From Cellulomonas uda (GTDB taxonomy: Bacteria > Actinomycetota > Actinomycetes > Actinomycetales > Cellulomonadaceae), in the NCBI RefSeq assembly GCF_006538705.1, contig NZ_BJLP01000017.1:1-64000 (forward strand): a DNA stretch of 64,000 nt, read 5' to 3'. The notes beneath the pieces are model-generated. The model made no database searches, was not told the DNA's origin, and was given only the letters and a program-made list of their open reading frames with translations. Positions 7,759-17,577 of this stretch are shown here, one piece after another (the first letter of the stretch is position 1; each line of letters starts with the position of its first letter). Position numbers and translations under genes: made by a program.

Positions 7759-8388
7759 GTGGACGTCGTCGTCGCGCTGTTCCGGTTCTTCGTCGTGTAC
7801 CTCGCGCTCATGGGGACGCGCGACATCTGGCTGCACGGCGAGCTCGACGGCCTGCTGTACTTCACCAACCAGTCCGGCTTCCTGCTCGCCGTCGTGATGA
7901 CGTGGGCGGGGATCTCGTCGCTGCGCCGCACGCCGCAGCCGCCGGGGTGGCTCAAGGGCGGCGTGACGCTCTTCCTGGCGATCACGGGACTCGTCGCGGC
8001 GTTCGTGCTCGAGCCCGAGGCCGCGGACGCCCCGACCCTCACGCTCGGACTCACCGCGGGCCAGGTCGAGCACCAGCTCAACCCCGTGCTCGCGGTGCTC
8101 GACTTCCTGCTGCTCGACCCGCACCGGCGCATGCGCTGGCGGTACGCGTGGTGGTGGCTGACGTACCTGGTGGCGTACGTCGTGGTCACGACCGTGCGCG
8201 GCACCGTGTGGGACCTCGGCTACCCGTACGGCTTCATCGACCTCGGCGAGCTCGGGTGGGGCGGCCTGCTGCTCAACGTGCTCGTGTACGGCGTGGGCTT
8301 CGCGGCGCTGGGGCTCGTCATCATCCTGCTCGACCGCCGCCTGCCGAAGCGCGCGCTCGTCGGCTCCCCGGTCACGACACGCACCTGA
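7759..8388 (+). CDS. Pr6Pr-family integral membrane protein
   Basis: A 209-residue protein with about six membrane segments and the pattern of the Pr6Pr (FAR-17a/AIG1-like) family: FTNQSGFLLAVVM near residue 35, HQLNPVLAVLDFLLLDPHRR in the middle (paired with RYAWWWLTYLVAYV) and YPYGFIDLGELGWGG near the end. The GTG start at 7759 has GGAGG 4 nt upstream. Biochemical function in bacteria is not established; the eukaryotic relatives AIG1/ADTRP are lipid hydrolases whose Thr and His are catalytic, and a conserved His is present here in HQLNP. No operon partner. Confidence 0.75.
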   Translation: MDVVVALFRFFVVYLALMGTRDIWLHGELDGLLYFTNQSGFLLAVVMTWAGISSLRRTPQPPGWLKGGVTLFLAITGLVAAFVLEPEAADAPTLTLGLTAGQVEHQLNPVLAVLDFLLLDPHRRMRWRYAWWWLTYLVAYVVVTTVRGTVWDLGYPYGFIDLGELGWGGLLLNVLVYGVGFAALGLVIILLDRRLPKRALVGSPVTTRT

Positions 8389-8508
8389 CCCCACGCGGAC
8401 CGGTACGAACCGTTTGCGGGGCGGGACGCCCAGACACCTCCCAGCCGAGTCGCGTACCGTTCGTGGGTCGTCGCCGTTGCGGCGGCTCCCCGACCCCCGG
8501 AGCTCACC

Positions 8509-9489
8509 GTGCGCCGCACGCCCCACCGCCGCCTGGCCGCCGCCGCGATCGCGGCGTTGCTCGCCCTCACGCTCGCCGCGTGCAGCGACGACGACAACGG
8601 ACCGGACGCCACGCCCACCGCGACGACCACCGCGGACACCGACGCGACCGCCGCGCCGACCGCCCCCGCGACCGCCTCCGCCGAGGACGTCGCCGCGCTC
8701 GAGAAGGTCGAGGTCGAGGGCAAGCCCGGCAGCGAGCCCACCATCACGCTGCCCAGCACGCCGTTCTCCGTCTCGGCGGCCGTCGCACGCGTCGCGACAC
8801 CCGGCGACGGCGAGGCGATCGCGGCGGGCGACACGCTCGAGATCCAGCTGACCGCCGTGAACGGCGAGGACGGCGAGAAGCTCGGCAGCACCTACCAGGA
8901 CAAGGCCACGGGCACGTGGAGCGTCGCCGAGGACGGCAGCGGCATCCCCGCGCTCGACGAGGTGCTGGTCGGCGAGAAGCTCGGCGCGCAGGTCGTGTTC
9001 GCGCTCGTCTCGGGCGACGTGACGCAGGTGTACGTGCTCGAGCCGGTGCAGAAGATCGGCTCGCGCGCGCAGGGCGAGGCCGTCGCACCCGTCGAGGGCC
9101 TGCCGACCGTGACGCTCGCGGAGGACGGCGCCCCGACGCTCACCGCCGCAACCGCCGACGCCCCGACCGAGCTCGTCGTGCAGCCCCTCATCAAGGGCAC
9201 CGGCAAGGAGGTCGAGGAGGGCGACAACATCCTCGTCCAGTACCACGGCGCGCTCTGGGACGGCACGGTCTTCGATTCCAGCTGGGCCAACGGCCAGCCG
9301 TTCCCCGTCTCCTCGATCGGCAACGCGCAGGTCATCGACGGCTGGAACCAGGGCCTCGTCGGCACGCACGTCGGCGACCAGGTGCTGCTCGTCGTCCCGC
9401 CGGACCTCGGCTACGGGGACAAGGAGAACGGCAAGATCCCCGCGAACTCGACGCTGGTGTTCGTCGTCGACGTCCTCTGGGCCTCCTGA
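8509..9489 (+). CDS. FKBP-type peptidyl-prolyl isomerase lipoprotein
   Basis: A 326-residue exported prolyl isomerase. Seen: signal peptide MRRTPHRRLAAAAIAALLAL ending in lipobox TLAAC (Cys near 25), an Asp/Thr-rich spacer, a degenerate FKBP-like first half, and a full FKBP domain at about 225-326: VQYHGALWDGTVFDSSW, QVIDGWNQGLVGTHVGDQVL, PPDLGYGDKENGKIPANSTL, FVVDV. The catalytic-pocket residues (Tyr, Phe-Asp, Trp, Tyr) are present in the second domain only. It probably assists folding of secreted proteins at the outer face of the membrane. Start GTG 8509. A rho-independent hairpin follows the gene. Confidence 0.9.
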   Translation: MRRTPHRRLAAAAIAALLALTLAACSDDDNGPDATPTATTTADTDATAAPTAPATASAEDVAALEKVEVEGKPGSEPTITLPSTPFSVSAAVARVATPGDGEAIAAGDTLEIQLTAVNGEDGEKLGSTYQDKATGTWSVAEDGSGIPALDEVLVGEKLGAQVVFALVSGDVTQVYVLEPVQKIGSRAQGEAVAPVEGLPTVTLAEDGAPTLTAATADAPTELVVQPLIKGTGKEVEEGDNILVQYHGALWDGTVFDSSWANGQPFPVSSIGNAQVIDGWNQGLVGTHVGDQVLLVVPPDLGYGDKENGKIPANSTLVFVVDVLWAS

Positions 9490-9511
9490 CCGACCGCCGC
9501 ACACCGTACGC

Positions 9512-9562
9512 ACGCACCCCCGGCGCCCAGGGACCGACGTCCTGACGGCACCGGGGGTGCGT
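9512..9562 (+). terminator. Terminator after the FKBP gene
   Basis: ACGCACCCCCGGCGCC (9512-9527) pairs with GGCACCGGGGGTGCGT (9547-9562) with a single G-T wobble. The loop holds a further small stem (GGGAC with GTCC). The short tail CGTT follows. It separates the FKBP gene from EF-G2. Confidence 0.7.
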
Positions 9563-9639
9563 CGTTATCGTGGGCCCAGGTCGCCGACGATCACCGTGGG
9601 AACCGCCCTCGCACCCGCCTGGCGGCCGGGGAGACGAGC

Positions 9640-11697
9640 ATGGACCAGGCAACGACGCCCAGGATCCGCACCGTGGCCCTGGTGGGAGCCTCGGGCGCGG
9701 GCAAGACGACCCTCACCGAGGCGCTCCTGCACCGCGCCGGCGTGATCCCGAGGCCCGGGAAGGTCGAGGACGGCTCGACGGTCAGCGACCACGAGCCCGA
9801 GGAGATCGCGCGCGGCATCTCCCTGACGCTGTCCTCGCTGCCGTTCACGTGGACCACGCCGGACGGCGCGCTGTACGACGTGACGCTGCTCGACACCCCC
9901 GGATCGGCGGACTTCGTGGGCGCGGTGGACGCAGCGCTCGCGGTCGCGGACCTCGCGCTCGTCGTCGTCTCCGCGGTCGACGGCGTGCAGCCGGGGACGC
10001 ACGTCGCCTGGCGGCTCGCCGAGGCAGCGGGCGTGCCGCGCATGGTCGTCGTGACCAAGGAGGACAAGGCGCGCGCGGACTTCCACCACGTGCTGGAGGA
10101 CCTGCGCACGGCGTTCGGTGACGGCTTCGTGCCCGTCGAGCTGCCGCTCGGCGAGGAGCAGGCGTTCCACGGCGTCGCGGACGTGCTCGCGCAGGAGGGG
10201 CTCGAGTACACGCCCGACGGCCGGCACTCGACGGGTCCCGTCCCGGACGACGTGGCCGACGAGGAGCACCGCCTGCACGACGAGGTCACCGAGGAGATCG
10301 TGTCGCACGACGACGACGCGCTCGAGCGGTACCTCAGCGGCGAGGAGCCGTCGGCCGACGAGCTCGAGCGCACGCTCGCGCACGAGGTGCGCGACGGCGA
10401 GGCGTTCCCCGTGCTCGTCGTCTCGGGCGTCACGCAGGTGGGCGTCGACCGGCTCGCGGACCTGCTGTGCGAGCTCGGACCCGCACCCAGCGACCGGCCC
10501 GCGCACGTGCTCGCGGGTGACACGCCCGTCGAGGTGCAGGTCGACCCGGTCGGCCCGGTGCTCGTGCACGCGTTCCGCACGGTCGCCGACCCCTTCGTCG
10601 GGCAGGTCACGCTGCTGCGCGTGCTGTCCGGCACGCTGCGCGCGGGCGACAGGCTCGTCAACACCACGACCCGCACCGAGGAGCGCGTCCCCGGGGTGTT
10701 CCGCCTGCGCGGCAAGGAGCACCTGCCCGTCGAGGAGGCGCAGGCGGGCCACGTGGTCGCGGTCGCGAAGCTCACCGGGACGCCCAGCGGCTCGCTGCTG
10801 GCCGACCGCAACGGACCGGGCGCCGCGATGTCGGCGCCCGCGGTGCGTCCGCGGCAGGGGGTGTACGGGCTCGTGCTCGAGCCCGTGACCCAGTCCGACG
10901 ACGACCGCCTGTCCGCCGCGCTGACCCGCCTCGTGGCGGAGGACCCGACGCTCCTCGTCGACCGCTCGTCGGACCGCACGGTGCTGCGCGGGCTCGGCGA
11001 CACGCACCTCGCCGTCGCGCTCGAGCGTCTGGCGCGCGTGTTCGGCGTGCACGTGTCGACGTCGCCCGTGCCCGTGGCGTACCGGGAGACGATCCGCCGC
11101 CCGGTCGAGGCCGAGGGCAAGATCAAGAAGCAGTCCGGCGGGCACGGGCAGTTCGCCGTCGCGCACCTGCGGGTCTCCCCCGCGCCGCACGGTGCCGGCC
11201 TCGAGTTCGTCGACTCGGTGGTCGGCGGGGCGATCCCGCGCAACTACCTCCCGGCGGTGGAGCGCGGTGTGGTCGAGGCGATGGCGCACGGCGGTCCGCA
11301 CGGCTACCCCGTGGTGGACCTGCGCGTCGAGGTGTACGACGGCAAGGCGCACTCGGTGGACTCGTCCGACATGGCGTTCCGCACGGCCGCCGCGAACGGC
11401 CTGCGCGACGCGCTCGCCGCCGCGGGCACGGTCGTCCTCGAGCCGATCGACCACGTCAGCGTGACCGTCCCGCCGTCGGTGCAGGGCGACGTCATGGGCG
11501 ACCTGTCGGGCCGGCGCGGCCGCATCACGACCACGACGACGCTCGACGACGGGCGCGTGGTGATCGAGGCGGACGTGCCGCAGTCCGAGCTCACGCGGTA
11601 CGTGCTCGACCTGCGGTCGCTGACCGGCGGCCGTGCCGAGCTCACCGTCGCGCCCGGGACGTACGAGGTCTGCCCCGACCACCTGGTCACGGCCTGA
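9640..11697 (+). CDS. Elongation factor G-like GTPase EF-G2
   Basis: A 685-residue translational GTPase paralogous to FusA. Seen: G1 GASGAGKTTL, switch area, G3 LLDTPGSADF, G4 VTKEDKARAD (TKxD instead of NKxD), domain II, domain III with QSGGHGQFAVA (matching the GGRGQYGH-like loop) and domain IV/V ending SLTGGRAELTV. It is shorter than canonical EF-G, and the tip of domain IV differs, as in mycobacterial FusA2/EF-G2, whose role in translation remains unsettled. Start ATG 9640; a GGCCGGGGAGACGAGC sequence precedes it with GGAG 6 nt away. It is not near fusA/rpsL. An EF-G-binding FBP-family protein is encoded 5 kb downstream, which may or may not be related. Confidence 0.9.
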   Translation: MDQATTPRIRTVALVGASGAGKTTLTEALLHRAGVIPRPGKVEDGSTVSDHEPEEIARGISLTLSSLPFTWTTPDGALYDVTLLDTPGSADFVGAVDAALAVADLALVVVSAVDGVQPGTHVAWRLAEAAGVPRMVVVTKEDKARADFHHVLEDLRTAFGDGFVPVELPLGEEQAFHGVADVLAQEGLEYTPDGRHSTGPVPDDVADEEHRLHDEVTEEIVSHDDDALERYLSGEEPSADELERTLAHEVRDGEAFPVLVVSGVTQVGVDRLADLLCELGPAPSDRPAHVLAGDTPVEVQVDPVGPVLVHAFRTVADPFVGQVTLLRVLSGTLRAGDRLVNTTTRTEERVPGVFRLRGKEHLPVEEAQAGHVVAVAKLTGTPSGSLLADRNGPGAAMSAPAVRPRQGVYGLVLEPVTQSDDDRLSAALTRLVAEDPTLLVDRSSDRTVLRGLGDTHLAVALERLARVFGVHVSTSPVPVAYRETIRRPVEAEGKIKKQSGGHGQFAVAHLRVSPAPHGAGLEFVDSVVGGAIPRNYLPAVERGVVEAMAHGGPHGYPVVDLRVEVYDGKAHSVDSSDMAFRTAAANGLRDALAAAGTVVLEPIDHVSVTVPPSVQGDVMGDLSGRRGRITTTTTLDDGRVVIEADVPQSELTRYVLDLRSLTGGRAELTVAPGTYEVCPDHLVTA

Positions 11698-11711
11698 CGC
11701 CGGCGGGGTGC

Positions 11712-11737
11712 CGGCCGCCTCGGGGTGCAGGCGGCCG
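11712..11737 (+). terminator. Hairpin after EF-G2 gene
   Basis: CGGCCGCCT (11712-11720) and AGGCGGCCG (11729-11737) form a perfect 9-bp stem with an 8-nt loop, 15 nt after the EF-G2 stop codon. There is no T-run, as is usual in this genome. Confidence 0.6.
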
Positions 11738-11841
11738 CTGGTACGTTCGGGCGATCCTCGCGGGCACGAAGTGCACGAACCGTGCGATCGGGGCAGCGTG
11801 GTGCACCAGTTGCCACGCGAAACGGTTGCAAGGAGGCACCC

Positions 11842-12060
11842 ATGCCGCAGCAGCAGCACGACCAGGACGATCGCACCGAGACGCTCCTCACCCCCGCCGA
11901 GGTGGCGTCCTACTTCCGGGTGGACCCGAAGACGGTGACGCGGTGGGCGCGCGCCGGAAAGCTCTCCGCGGTGCGCACGCTCGGCGGGCACCGGCGCTAC
12001 CGCGAGGCCGAGGTGCTGGCGCTCCGCGAACCACCCACGCAGGCCTCGTCCGAGGAGTAG
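11842..12060 (+). CDS. bldC: BldC-family MerR-like DNA-binding protein
   Basis: A 72-residue one-domain regulator. The winged-helix MerR-type fold fills the protein: LLTPAEVASYFRVDPKTVTR (helix-turn-helix), WARAGKLSAVRTLGGHRRYR (wing), EAEVLAL. This is the BldC signature; in Streptomyces BldC binds direct repeats head to tail and delays sporulation, while in non-sporulating actinobacteria its targets are less known. The start ATG 11842 has AAGGAGG 6 nt upstream. A 10-bp palindrome TGGTGCACCA lies about 35 nt upstream of the start and could be a regulatory site. It is transcribed alone and ends at a double hairpin. Confidence 0.9.
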   Translation: MPQQQHDQDDRTETLLTPAEVASYFRVDPKTVTRWARAGKLSAVRTLGGHRRYREAEVLALREPPTQASSEE

Positions 12061-12063
12061 CCC

Positions 12064-12125
12064 GCACCCGTCACACGGGTGCGAGCCGGGTCGCGGCGCC
12101 CGCTGCGCACGCCACGACCCGGCTC
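12064..12125. terminator. Double hairpin between convergent bldC and ABC permease genes
   Basis: Two adjacent stems: GCACCCGT/ACGGGTGC (12064-12071 with 12075-12082), then GAGCCGGGTCG/CGACCCGGCTC (12083-12093 with 12115-12125). The stems are symmetric and lie between convergent genes, so this probably terminates both. Confidence 0.7.
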
Positions 12126-12133
12126 GGTGTGCG

Positions 12134-14704
12134 TCACTCGGAGGCGATCGCCTCGAGCGCCCGCATGCGGGCCGCGCGCGTCGCGGGCCACAGCGCCGCG
12201 ACGACCCCCACGACCACGGCCAGCACGACCATCGTCACGAGCCCGCCCCACGGGACGACGAGCTGGTCGAGCCCGTCCTCCGCGTAGACCGTGGGCAGCG
12301 CGGCCGCGAGCCCGACGCCGACGACGAGGCCGACGACCGTCCCGAACACCGCGGTGAGCACCGACTCCACGGTCACCGTCCCCGCGAGCTGCAGCCGCCC
12401 GAGCCCCACGGCCCGCAGCAGCCCGATCTCCCGGGTCCGCTCGATGACCGACAGCGCGAGCGTGTTCACGATGCCCAGCACCGCGATGACGAGCGACAGG
12501 CCCAGCAGCGCGTACAGGATCACCAGCAGCTGGTCGACCTGCGCGGCCATCTGGTCCACGAACTCGTCGCGGTCCTGCACGGACACCACGACGTACGGCG
12601 CGACCGCGTCGGTCACCGCGGCACGCAGCGCGTCCGGCGAGACGCCGGCCGCCGCGTCCACGAACACCGTGTCGATCTGCTGCGCCTCGCCGGGCGCGAG
12701 CTCGTCGAGCACGGCCGGCGTGACGACCACCGACGAGCCGACGACCTGGCTGGAGAACAGCGCACCGACCCGCAGGTCACGCGACCCGGCGGCCGTGCTC
12801 ACCGTGACGGTGTCGCCCACCGACCAGTCGTCGCCCGCGAAGTCCGTGTTCAGCAGCGCGGTGTCGTCCGCGAGCGCCGCGGTGTCACCCGCGGCCACGT
12901 CGACCTTGAGCGTCGAGCCGAGCACGCCCTCCCCGAGTGCGACCACGCCGCCCGCGTCCTGCGGCGTCGGCGTGACACCCGGGCTGGGCGAGACACCGGC
13001 GAGGGTGAACGCGACGACGGCCGTGCGCCCCACCTCGGGCAGGTCCGCGACGTCGTCGGCGGCGCCCTCGGGGATCACGTACGTCGCCGAGCGCAGCACG
13101 AGGTCCGCGTCCGTGGAGCTCTCGACGACGCTCGCGAGCGACGCCTGCGCGGAGGCGGCGATCACCGACACGGCACCCACGAGCGCCATGCCGATCGTCA
13201 GCGCACCGGCCGTGTTCGCGGTGCGGCGCGGGTTGCGCACCACGTTGCCGCGGGCGAGCCGCCCCACGGGCCGCAGCAGCGCGACGAACGGCGCGGCGAG
13301 GACCCGCATCGACGCGCGGGCGAGCGTCGGGGACGCCACCAGCACGCCGACGAGGACGAGCGCCGCACCCGTGCCGAGCAGCGCGTCGGCCGCCTCCGAC
13401 GCGGGCCGCAGCACCGCCGCGACGACCGCCGCGGCACCCGCGGCGACGACCGCCGCACCGAGCACGGCGCGCAGGCGCAGCGAGCGCTCGTGCACCGTGA
13501 TGTCACCACGCATCGCCTCGACGGGCGCGACGAGCGCGGCCGTGCGGGCCGGGAACGCCGACGCGACCGCGGACACCACGGTGCCGAGCACCAGGCAGCC
13601 CACCACGTTCGACGTGGACAGCGGGATGTCCGCCGTGAGGTCCATGCCCATCTGCGCGAACACCGCGCGCAGCGCCGAGACCAGGCCCAGCCCGCCGAGC
13701 ACACCGAGCGCCGCCCCGACGAGGCCGACGATCGCGGCCTGCCCGACGACCACCGTGAACACCTGACCGGGCGACGCACCCACGGCACGCAGCAGCGCGA
13801 ACTCGCGCACTCGCTGGCGCACCGACATCGCGAACGTGTTGGCGATGATGAACGCGCCGACGAACAGCGCGATCACCGCGAAGATCAGCAGGAACGTGGT
13901 GACGAAGCCGAGCATCTCGTCGATGTCCGACTGCAGCGCGTCGCGCAGCTCGGTGCCCGTCACGACCCGCGCGTCGTCGCCGCCAGCGAGCGTGGGCAGC
14001 GCGTCCGCGACGGCGGCGGTGAGCGCCGCCTCGTCGTACCCGGGCTCGGCGTGCAGCGCGATCTGTGCGACCGTGCCGTCCGGCGCGTACGCGGCCTCCG
14101 CGGTCGCCGGGTCGAGCAGCACGATCGTCGCGCCCGCCATGGGACCGCCCAGGTCCACCTGGCCGACGACCGTCACCTCGCGGACCCCGCCGTCGATCAC
14201 GACGCGCGTCGTGTCACCGATCGCCAGGCCCGACGACTCGAGCGTCGCCGACTCGAGCGCGACCTCGTCGGCCCCCTGCGGCACCGCACCCGCGACCAGG
14301 TCGAGGTACGGGTCGCGGTCGTCGAACGCGACGCCGAACGACGGCGCCTGCGTGGACTGCACGGCCGTGCCGTCCGCACCGACCAGCACGATCGAGCCCG
14401 CGACGTCCGGCAGCGCGTAGCGCACCCCGTCGACCTGGGCGAGCTCGTCGGCGAGAGCGAGCGGCACGGGCGTGCGCGTCTCCCCGACGCTGAACCCCGC
14501 CTCACCACCCGCGACCTGCGTCGCGCCCTGCACGTACGCGTCCGCGGGGGCGGACGCCTCGACGATCCCGTCGAAGGTGCTCGACATCATCGTGCGCAGG
14601 CTGAACGTGCCCGCGACGAACGCGACCCCGAGGGCCACGGCCAGCACCGAGAGCAGGAACCGGACGGCGTGCGCCCGGACCCCGCGCAGCGTGACGCGCA
14701 GCAT
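12134..14704 (-). CDS. FtsX/MacB-like ABC transporter permease
   Basis: An 856-residue exporter permease with two FtsX-type repeats. Seen: N-terminal membrane helix with a large extracytoplasmic domain (about 45-250), three helices around 265-400 with [20 protein letters not shown], then a second unit with helix, extracellular domain and a final set containing [20 protein letters not shown]. The doubled [20 protein letters not shown] motif marks the cytoplasmic coupling helices. Start ATG 14704 overlaps the ATPase stop by one base (TGATG); a GTG one codon earlier is also possible. It works with the ATPase encoded immediately upstream. The substrate is unknown; actinobacterial members are often linked to antimicrobial-peptide resistance or lipid export. 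Confidence 0.9.
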   Translation of the reverse strand: MLRVTLRGVRAHAVRFLLSVLAVALGVAFVAGTFSLRTMMSSTFDGIVEASAPADAYVQGATQVAGGEAGFSVGETRTPVPLALADELAQVDGVRYALPDVAGSIVLVGADGTAVQSTQAPSFGVAFDDRDPYLDLVAGAVPQGADEVALESATLESSGLAIGDTTRVVIDGGVREVTVVGQVDLGGPMAGATIVLLDPATAEAAYAPDGTVAQIALHAEPGYDEAALTAAVADALPTLAGGDDARVVTGTELRDALQSDIDEMLGFVTTFLLIFAVIALFVGAFIIANTFAMSVRQRVREFALLRAVGASPGQVFTVVVGQAAIVGLVGAALGVLGGLGLVSALRAVFAQMGMDLTADIPLSTSNVVGCLVLGTVVSAVASAFPARTAALVAPVEAMRGDITVHERSLRLRAVLGAAVVAAGAAAVVAAVLRPASEAADALLGTGAALVLVGVLVASPTLARASMRVLAAPFVALLRPVGRLARGNVVRNPRRTANTAGALTIGMALVGAVSVIAASAQASLASVVESSTDADLVLRSATYVIPEGAADDVADLPEVGRTAVVAFTLAGVSPSPGVTPTPQDAGGVVALGEGVLGSTLKVDVAAGDTAALADDTALLNTDFAGDDWSVGDTVTVSTAAGSRDLRVGALFSSQVVGSSVVVTPAVLDELAPGEAQQIDTVFVDAAAGVSPDALRAAVTDAVAPYVVVSVQDRDEFVDQMAAQVDQLLVILYALLGLSLVIAVLGIVNTLALSVIERTREIGLLRAVGLGRLQLAGTVTVESVLTAVFGTVVGLVVGVGLAAALPTVYAEDGLDQLVVPWGGLVTMVVLAVVVGVVAALWPATRAARMRALEAIASE

Positions 14705-15483
14705 CACACCACCTCGGCGGGCGCGGACTGACGCGTGAGCCGGCCCAGGCGCTCCAGCACCGAGTCCGGCGTGGGCGCCAGCAGCTCGTCGACGATCCGG
14801 CCGTCGGCGAGGAACAGCACACGGTCCGCGTACGACGCGGCGACCGGGTCGTGCGTCACCATGACGACCGACTGGCCCAGGTCGTCCACGCTGCGGCGCA
14901 GGAAGCCCAGCACGTCACGCGCGGACGTCGAGTCGAGGTTGCCCGTGGGCTCGTCGGCGAACACGACCGCCGGACGCGTCACGAGCGCACGCGCGCACGC
15001 CACCCGCTGCTGCTGACCGCCCGACAGCTCGGCGGGCTTGTGGCCGAGGCGGTCCTGCAGACCCACCGCGCGCACCACCGCGTCGAGGTGGTCCGGGTCC
15101 ACCGGGCGGCGGGCGATGTCGAGGGGCAGCACGATGTTCTCGAGCGCGGTCAGCGTCGGGACCAGGTTGAACGCCTGGAAGACGAAGCCGAGGCGGTCGC
15201 GACGCAGCCTGGTCAGGCGCCGCTCCGACATCGAGGACACCGCCTCGCCGTCGACCGTCACGGTCCCGTCGGTGGGCTTGTCGAGGCCGGCCATGCAGTG
15301 CATGAGCGTCGACTTGCCGGAGCCCGACGGGCCCATCGTCGCGGTCAGCCGACCGCGCTCGAAGTCGACGTCGATCCCGGCGAGGGCGTGCACCGCGGTG
15401 TCGCCGCGGCCGTACGTCTTGACCAGGCCGCGCGCGGACGCGATCACCGTGGCGGGGTCAGGGGGAAGCATGTCAGTGGTCAC
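14704..15483 (-). CDS. ABC exporter ATP-binding protein (MacB/LolD type)
   Basis: A 259-residue ATPase with all motifs intact: Walker [11 protein letters not shown]-loop [13 protein letters not shown], signature [16 protein letters not shown], Walker [16 protein letters not shown]-loop VMVTHDP. It forms one operon with the FtsX-like permease. The GTG/ATG start at 15483 is preceded by the inverted-repeat-containing region shared with the divergent YciO gene. The C-terminus is extended by about 20 residues after the H-loop subdomain ([15 protein letters not shown]). Comparison with the truncated ATPase at the left edge shows what that protein lacks. Confidence 0.93.
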   Translation of the reverse strand: MTTDMLPPDPATVIASARGLVKTYGRGDTAVHALAGIDVDFERGRLTATMGPSGSGKSTLMHCMAGLDKPTDGTVTVDGEAVSSMSERRLTRLRRDRLGFVFQAFNLVPTLTALENIVLPLDIARRPVDPDHLDAVVRAVGLQDRLGHKPAELSGGQQQRVACARALVTRPAVVFADEPTGNLDSTSARDVLGFLRRSVDDLGQSVVMVTHDPVAASYADRVLFLADGRIVDELLAPTPDSVLERLGRLTRQSAPAEVV

Positions 15484-15541
15484 GACGACGATCCTCGTCC
15501 CCGGGTGCCCCCGGGTCGATGGGGTTTTCCCCCGGATGCAC

Positions 15542-15570
15542 CCCTGAGTTACCCCACGGGCCCCTCAGGG
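15542..15570. promoter_or_regulatory. Inverted repeat in divergent promoter region
   Basis: CCCTGAG (15542-15548) and CTCAGGG (15564-15570) are perfect arms around a 15-nt GC-rich centre, in the 178-nt space between the divergent ABC exporter operon and the YciO gene. Its place upstream of the exporter suits an operator for a local regulator, but no regulator gene is adjacent. Confidence 0.4.
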
Positions 15571-15661
15571 TTCCCCCGGTCCGACGAAGGTCCTGGTCAG
15601 GGCCTCGACGGCCGTCCGGCTCGACCGGCGTGCCATCCCGCCCGGGACTACGGTGGGCGCC

Positions 15662-16282
15662 ATGGCCCGGTACCTCGACGTGCACCCCGACGACCCGCAG
15701 CCGCGCCTCGTCGCGCAGGCGGCCGACGTCCTGCGCGGCGGGGGCGTGATCGCCTACCCCACGGACTCCTGCTACGCGCTCGGCACGACGATGGGCTCGG
15801 CGCAGGGCGCCGAACGCATCCGCCGGCTGCGGCACCTCGACGACAAGCACCACTTCACGCTCGTGTGCGCCGACTTCGCGCAGCTCGGCCAGCTCGTGCA
15901 CCTGCCCAACAGCGCGTTCCGCGCGATCAAGGCCGCCACCCCCGGCCCGTACACGTTCATCCTGCAGGCCACGCCCGAGGTCCCCCGCCGCCTCGCGCAC
16001 GCCAAGAAGCGGTCGGTGGGGGTGCGCATCCCCGAGCACGCCGTCGCGCAGGCCATCGTCCGCGCGCTCGGCGAGCCGATCCTGTCGTCGTCCCTGCTCA
16101 TGCCCGGCCACGACTGGCCCATGACCGAGGGGTGGCAGATCAAGGAGGAGCTCGACCACGAGCTCGACGCCGTCGTCGACGCGGGCGACTGCGGCACCAC
16201 GCCCACCACCGTCGTCGACTGGACCTCCGACTCCCCCGAGGTCGTCCGCGAGGGTGCCGGGGACCCCGACCGGTTCCGGTGA
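15662..16282 (+). CDS. YciO-type Sua5/YrdC-family protein
   Basis: A 206-residue protein of the Sua5/YrdC/YciO fold, which binds RNA and nucleotide. Residues such as [66 protein letters not shown] [10 protein letters not shown] and EPILSSSLL match E. coli YciO more closely than the tRNA-modifying TsaC, whose KxR...SxN pattern it keeps only in part. Therefore it may not be the threonylcarbamoyl-AMP synthase of this organism. ATG 15662 is the likely start. It overlaps the UDG gene by 4 nt (GTGA), forming a two-gene operon. Confidence 0.85.
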   Translation: MARYLDVHPDDPQPRLVAQAADVLRGGGVIAYPTDSCYALGTTMGSAQGAERIRRLRHLDDKHHFTLVCADFAQLGQLVHLPNSAFRAIKAATPGPYTFILQATPEVPRRLAHAKKRSVGVRIPEHAVAQAIVRALGEPILSSSLLMPGHDWPMTEGWQIKEELDHELDAVVDAGDCGTTPTTVVDWTSDSPEVVREGAGDPDRFR

Positions 16283-17013
16283 CCGCGCCACCCGTCCCGC
16301 CGGGCGACCCGGACGCGGCCCGCTCCCCCGCGCTGGCCGAGCTCGACGCCGACGTGGTCGTCTGCCGGCGCTGCCCCCGGCTCGTGGCGTGGCGGGAGCA
16401 GGTCGGCCGCGAGCGCCGCGCCGCGTTCCGCGACCAGGAGTACTGGGCCCGGCCCGTCCCCGGGTTCGGCGACGCGCACGCCCGCATCCTCGTCGTCGGC
16501 CTCGCACCCGCCGCGCACGGCGCCAACCGCACCGGCCGCATGTTCACCGGCGACCGCTCGGGCGACTTCCTGTTCGCCGCCATGCACCGGGTCGGCATGG
16601 CGAACCAGCCGACGTCCGTGAGCGCCGACGACGGCCTGCGGCTCACCGGCGTGCGGACCACCGCACCCGTGCGCTGCGCACCGCCCGCCAACGCGCCCAC
16701 GTCCGACGAGCGCCGCGCGTGCGCACCGTTCCTCGCACGCGAGCTGTCGGCCGTCGACCCGCGCGTCGTCGTGGTGCTCGGCGCGTTCGGCTGGGCGGCC
16801 CTGCTCGACACGTTGCGCGACCTCGGCTGGGCCGTCCCCCGGCCCGCGCCGCGGTTCGCGCACGGCGGCGAGGTCGTCGTGACCCGTGGCGAGCAGGCGC
16901 TCACGCTGCTCGGGTGCTTCCACGTGAGCCAGCAGAACACGTTCACCGGCCGGCTCACCCCGCCCATGCTCGACGCCGTGCTGCTGCGCGCGCGCGACCT
17001 CGCAGCCACCTGA
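16279..17013 (+). CDS. Family 5 uracil-DNA glycosylase (UDGb type)
   Basis: A 244-residue DNA-repair enzyme that removes uracil, hypoxanthine or other deaminated bases. Seen: iron-sulfur cysteines VCRRCPRL near residue 32 and a later pair in RCAPP...RACAPF, the active-site motif [19 protein letters not shown] (family 5 has no catalytic Asp/Asn in the usual place), and the closing motif [18 protein letters not shown] 16279 overlaps the YciO stop by 4 nt. Length and motifs match UDGb of mycobacteria and Thermus. In a GC-rich genome cytosine deamination is a major load, so the enzyme is expected to be housekeeping. Confidence 0.9.
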   Translation: MTAPPVPPGDPDAARSPALAELDADVVVCRRCPRLVAWREQVGRERRAAFRDQEYWARPVPGFGDAHARILVVGLAPAAHGANRTGRMFTGDRSGDFLFAAMHRVGMANQPTSVSADDGLRLTGVRTTAPVRCAPPANAPTSDERRACAPFLARELSAVDPRVVVVLGAFGWAALLDTLRDLGWAVPRPAPRFAHGGEVVVTRGEQALTLLGCFHVSQQNTFTGRLTPPMLDAVLLRARDLAAT

Positions 17014-17044
17014 GCCGGCGGACCAGCTGACCAGCGGGCCGGCT
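17013..17044. terminator. Hairpin between convergent UDG and FBP genes
   Basis: AGCCGGC (17013-17019, starting at the last base of the UDG stop) pairs with GCCGGCT (17038-17044). The enclosed sequence has the repeat GACCAGCTGACCAGC. It is a modest bidirectional terminator candidate. Confidence 0.45.
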
Positions 17045-17070
17045 GACGGACGGTCCGGGCGCCGCGCGGG

Positions 17071-17577
17071 TCACGCGTCGCGCAGCACCTCGGCCACGAA
17101 CCGCGCCGAACGCTCACGCAGCCCCGCGACCCGAGCAGCGACGATCAGCTCGCGGCGCTCCTGCGCGTCGTCGCCCGCCTCCGTGCGCGTCGGCGGACGC
17201 CGCACGTTGCGCGAGCACGCGAAGTGCGTGCAGATGAGCGTGCCGATCGTGTTGCCGCGCCGGCCCGCCGCACCCGCTCGTCGGGCCACGTACAGGCTCA
17301 CGTCGTCGGTCACGACGACGTCCTCGCACCACGCGCACACCGCGCGGCGGCGGATGCGCTCCTTGGCGTCGGTCGAGCGCAGCAGCACCCCGACGGGTGT
17401 GCCGTCCACCGGCACCACCGCGTACGCGACGAGCGGCGCCTTGCGGTCACGCCAGCCCAGGTAGTCGAGGCGGTCCCAGTCGAGCTCGTCGAGCACGGGC
17501 AGCACGGCCTGGGCCGCCTCCCGGCGCGAGGCGTTCACGAAGGACGCGCGGATCTGCTTGTCGGTCAGGGGTTCCAT
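17071..17577 (-). CDS. FBP-domain protein (EF-G-binding, FusB-like)
   Basis: A 168-residue protein of the FBP/FusB family. FusB-type proteins bind elongation factor G on the ribosome and free it from fusidic-acid stalling. Seen: a helical N-terminal half ([20 protein letters not shown]), then a treble-clef zinc finger with CAWCEDV and, 40 residues on, [14 protein letters not shown], supplying four cysteines. Start ATG 17577 with GGAG 6 nt upstream; a longer reading frame exists but lacks a ribosome site. Actinobacterial members are chromosomal and widespread, so a general role in translation is more likely than acquired drug resistance. Confidence 0.85.
   Translation of the reverse strand: MEPLTDKQIRASFVNASRREAAQAVLPVLDELDWDRLDYLGWRDRKAPLVAYAVVPVDGTPVGVLLRSTDAKERIRRRAVCAWCEDVVVTDDVSLYVARRAGAAGRRGNTIGTLICTHFACSRNVRRPPTRTEAGDDAQERRELIVAARVAGLRERSARFVAEVLRDA

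Noticed and set aside
15542-15570. The CCCTGAG/CTCAGGG inverted repeat as a terminator
   Set aside because: It lies between two divergent genes, so there is no upstream gene to terminate; listed instead as a possible operator.
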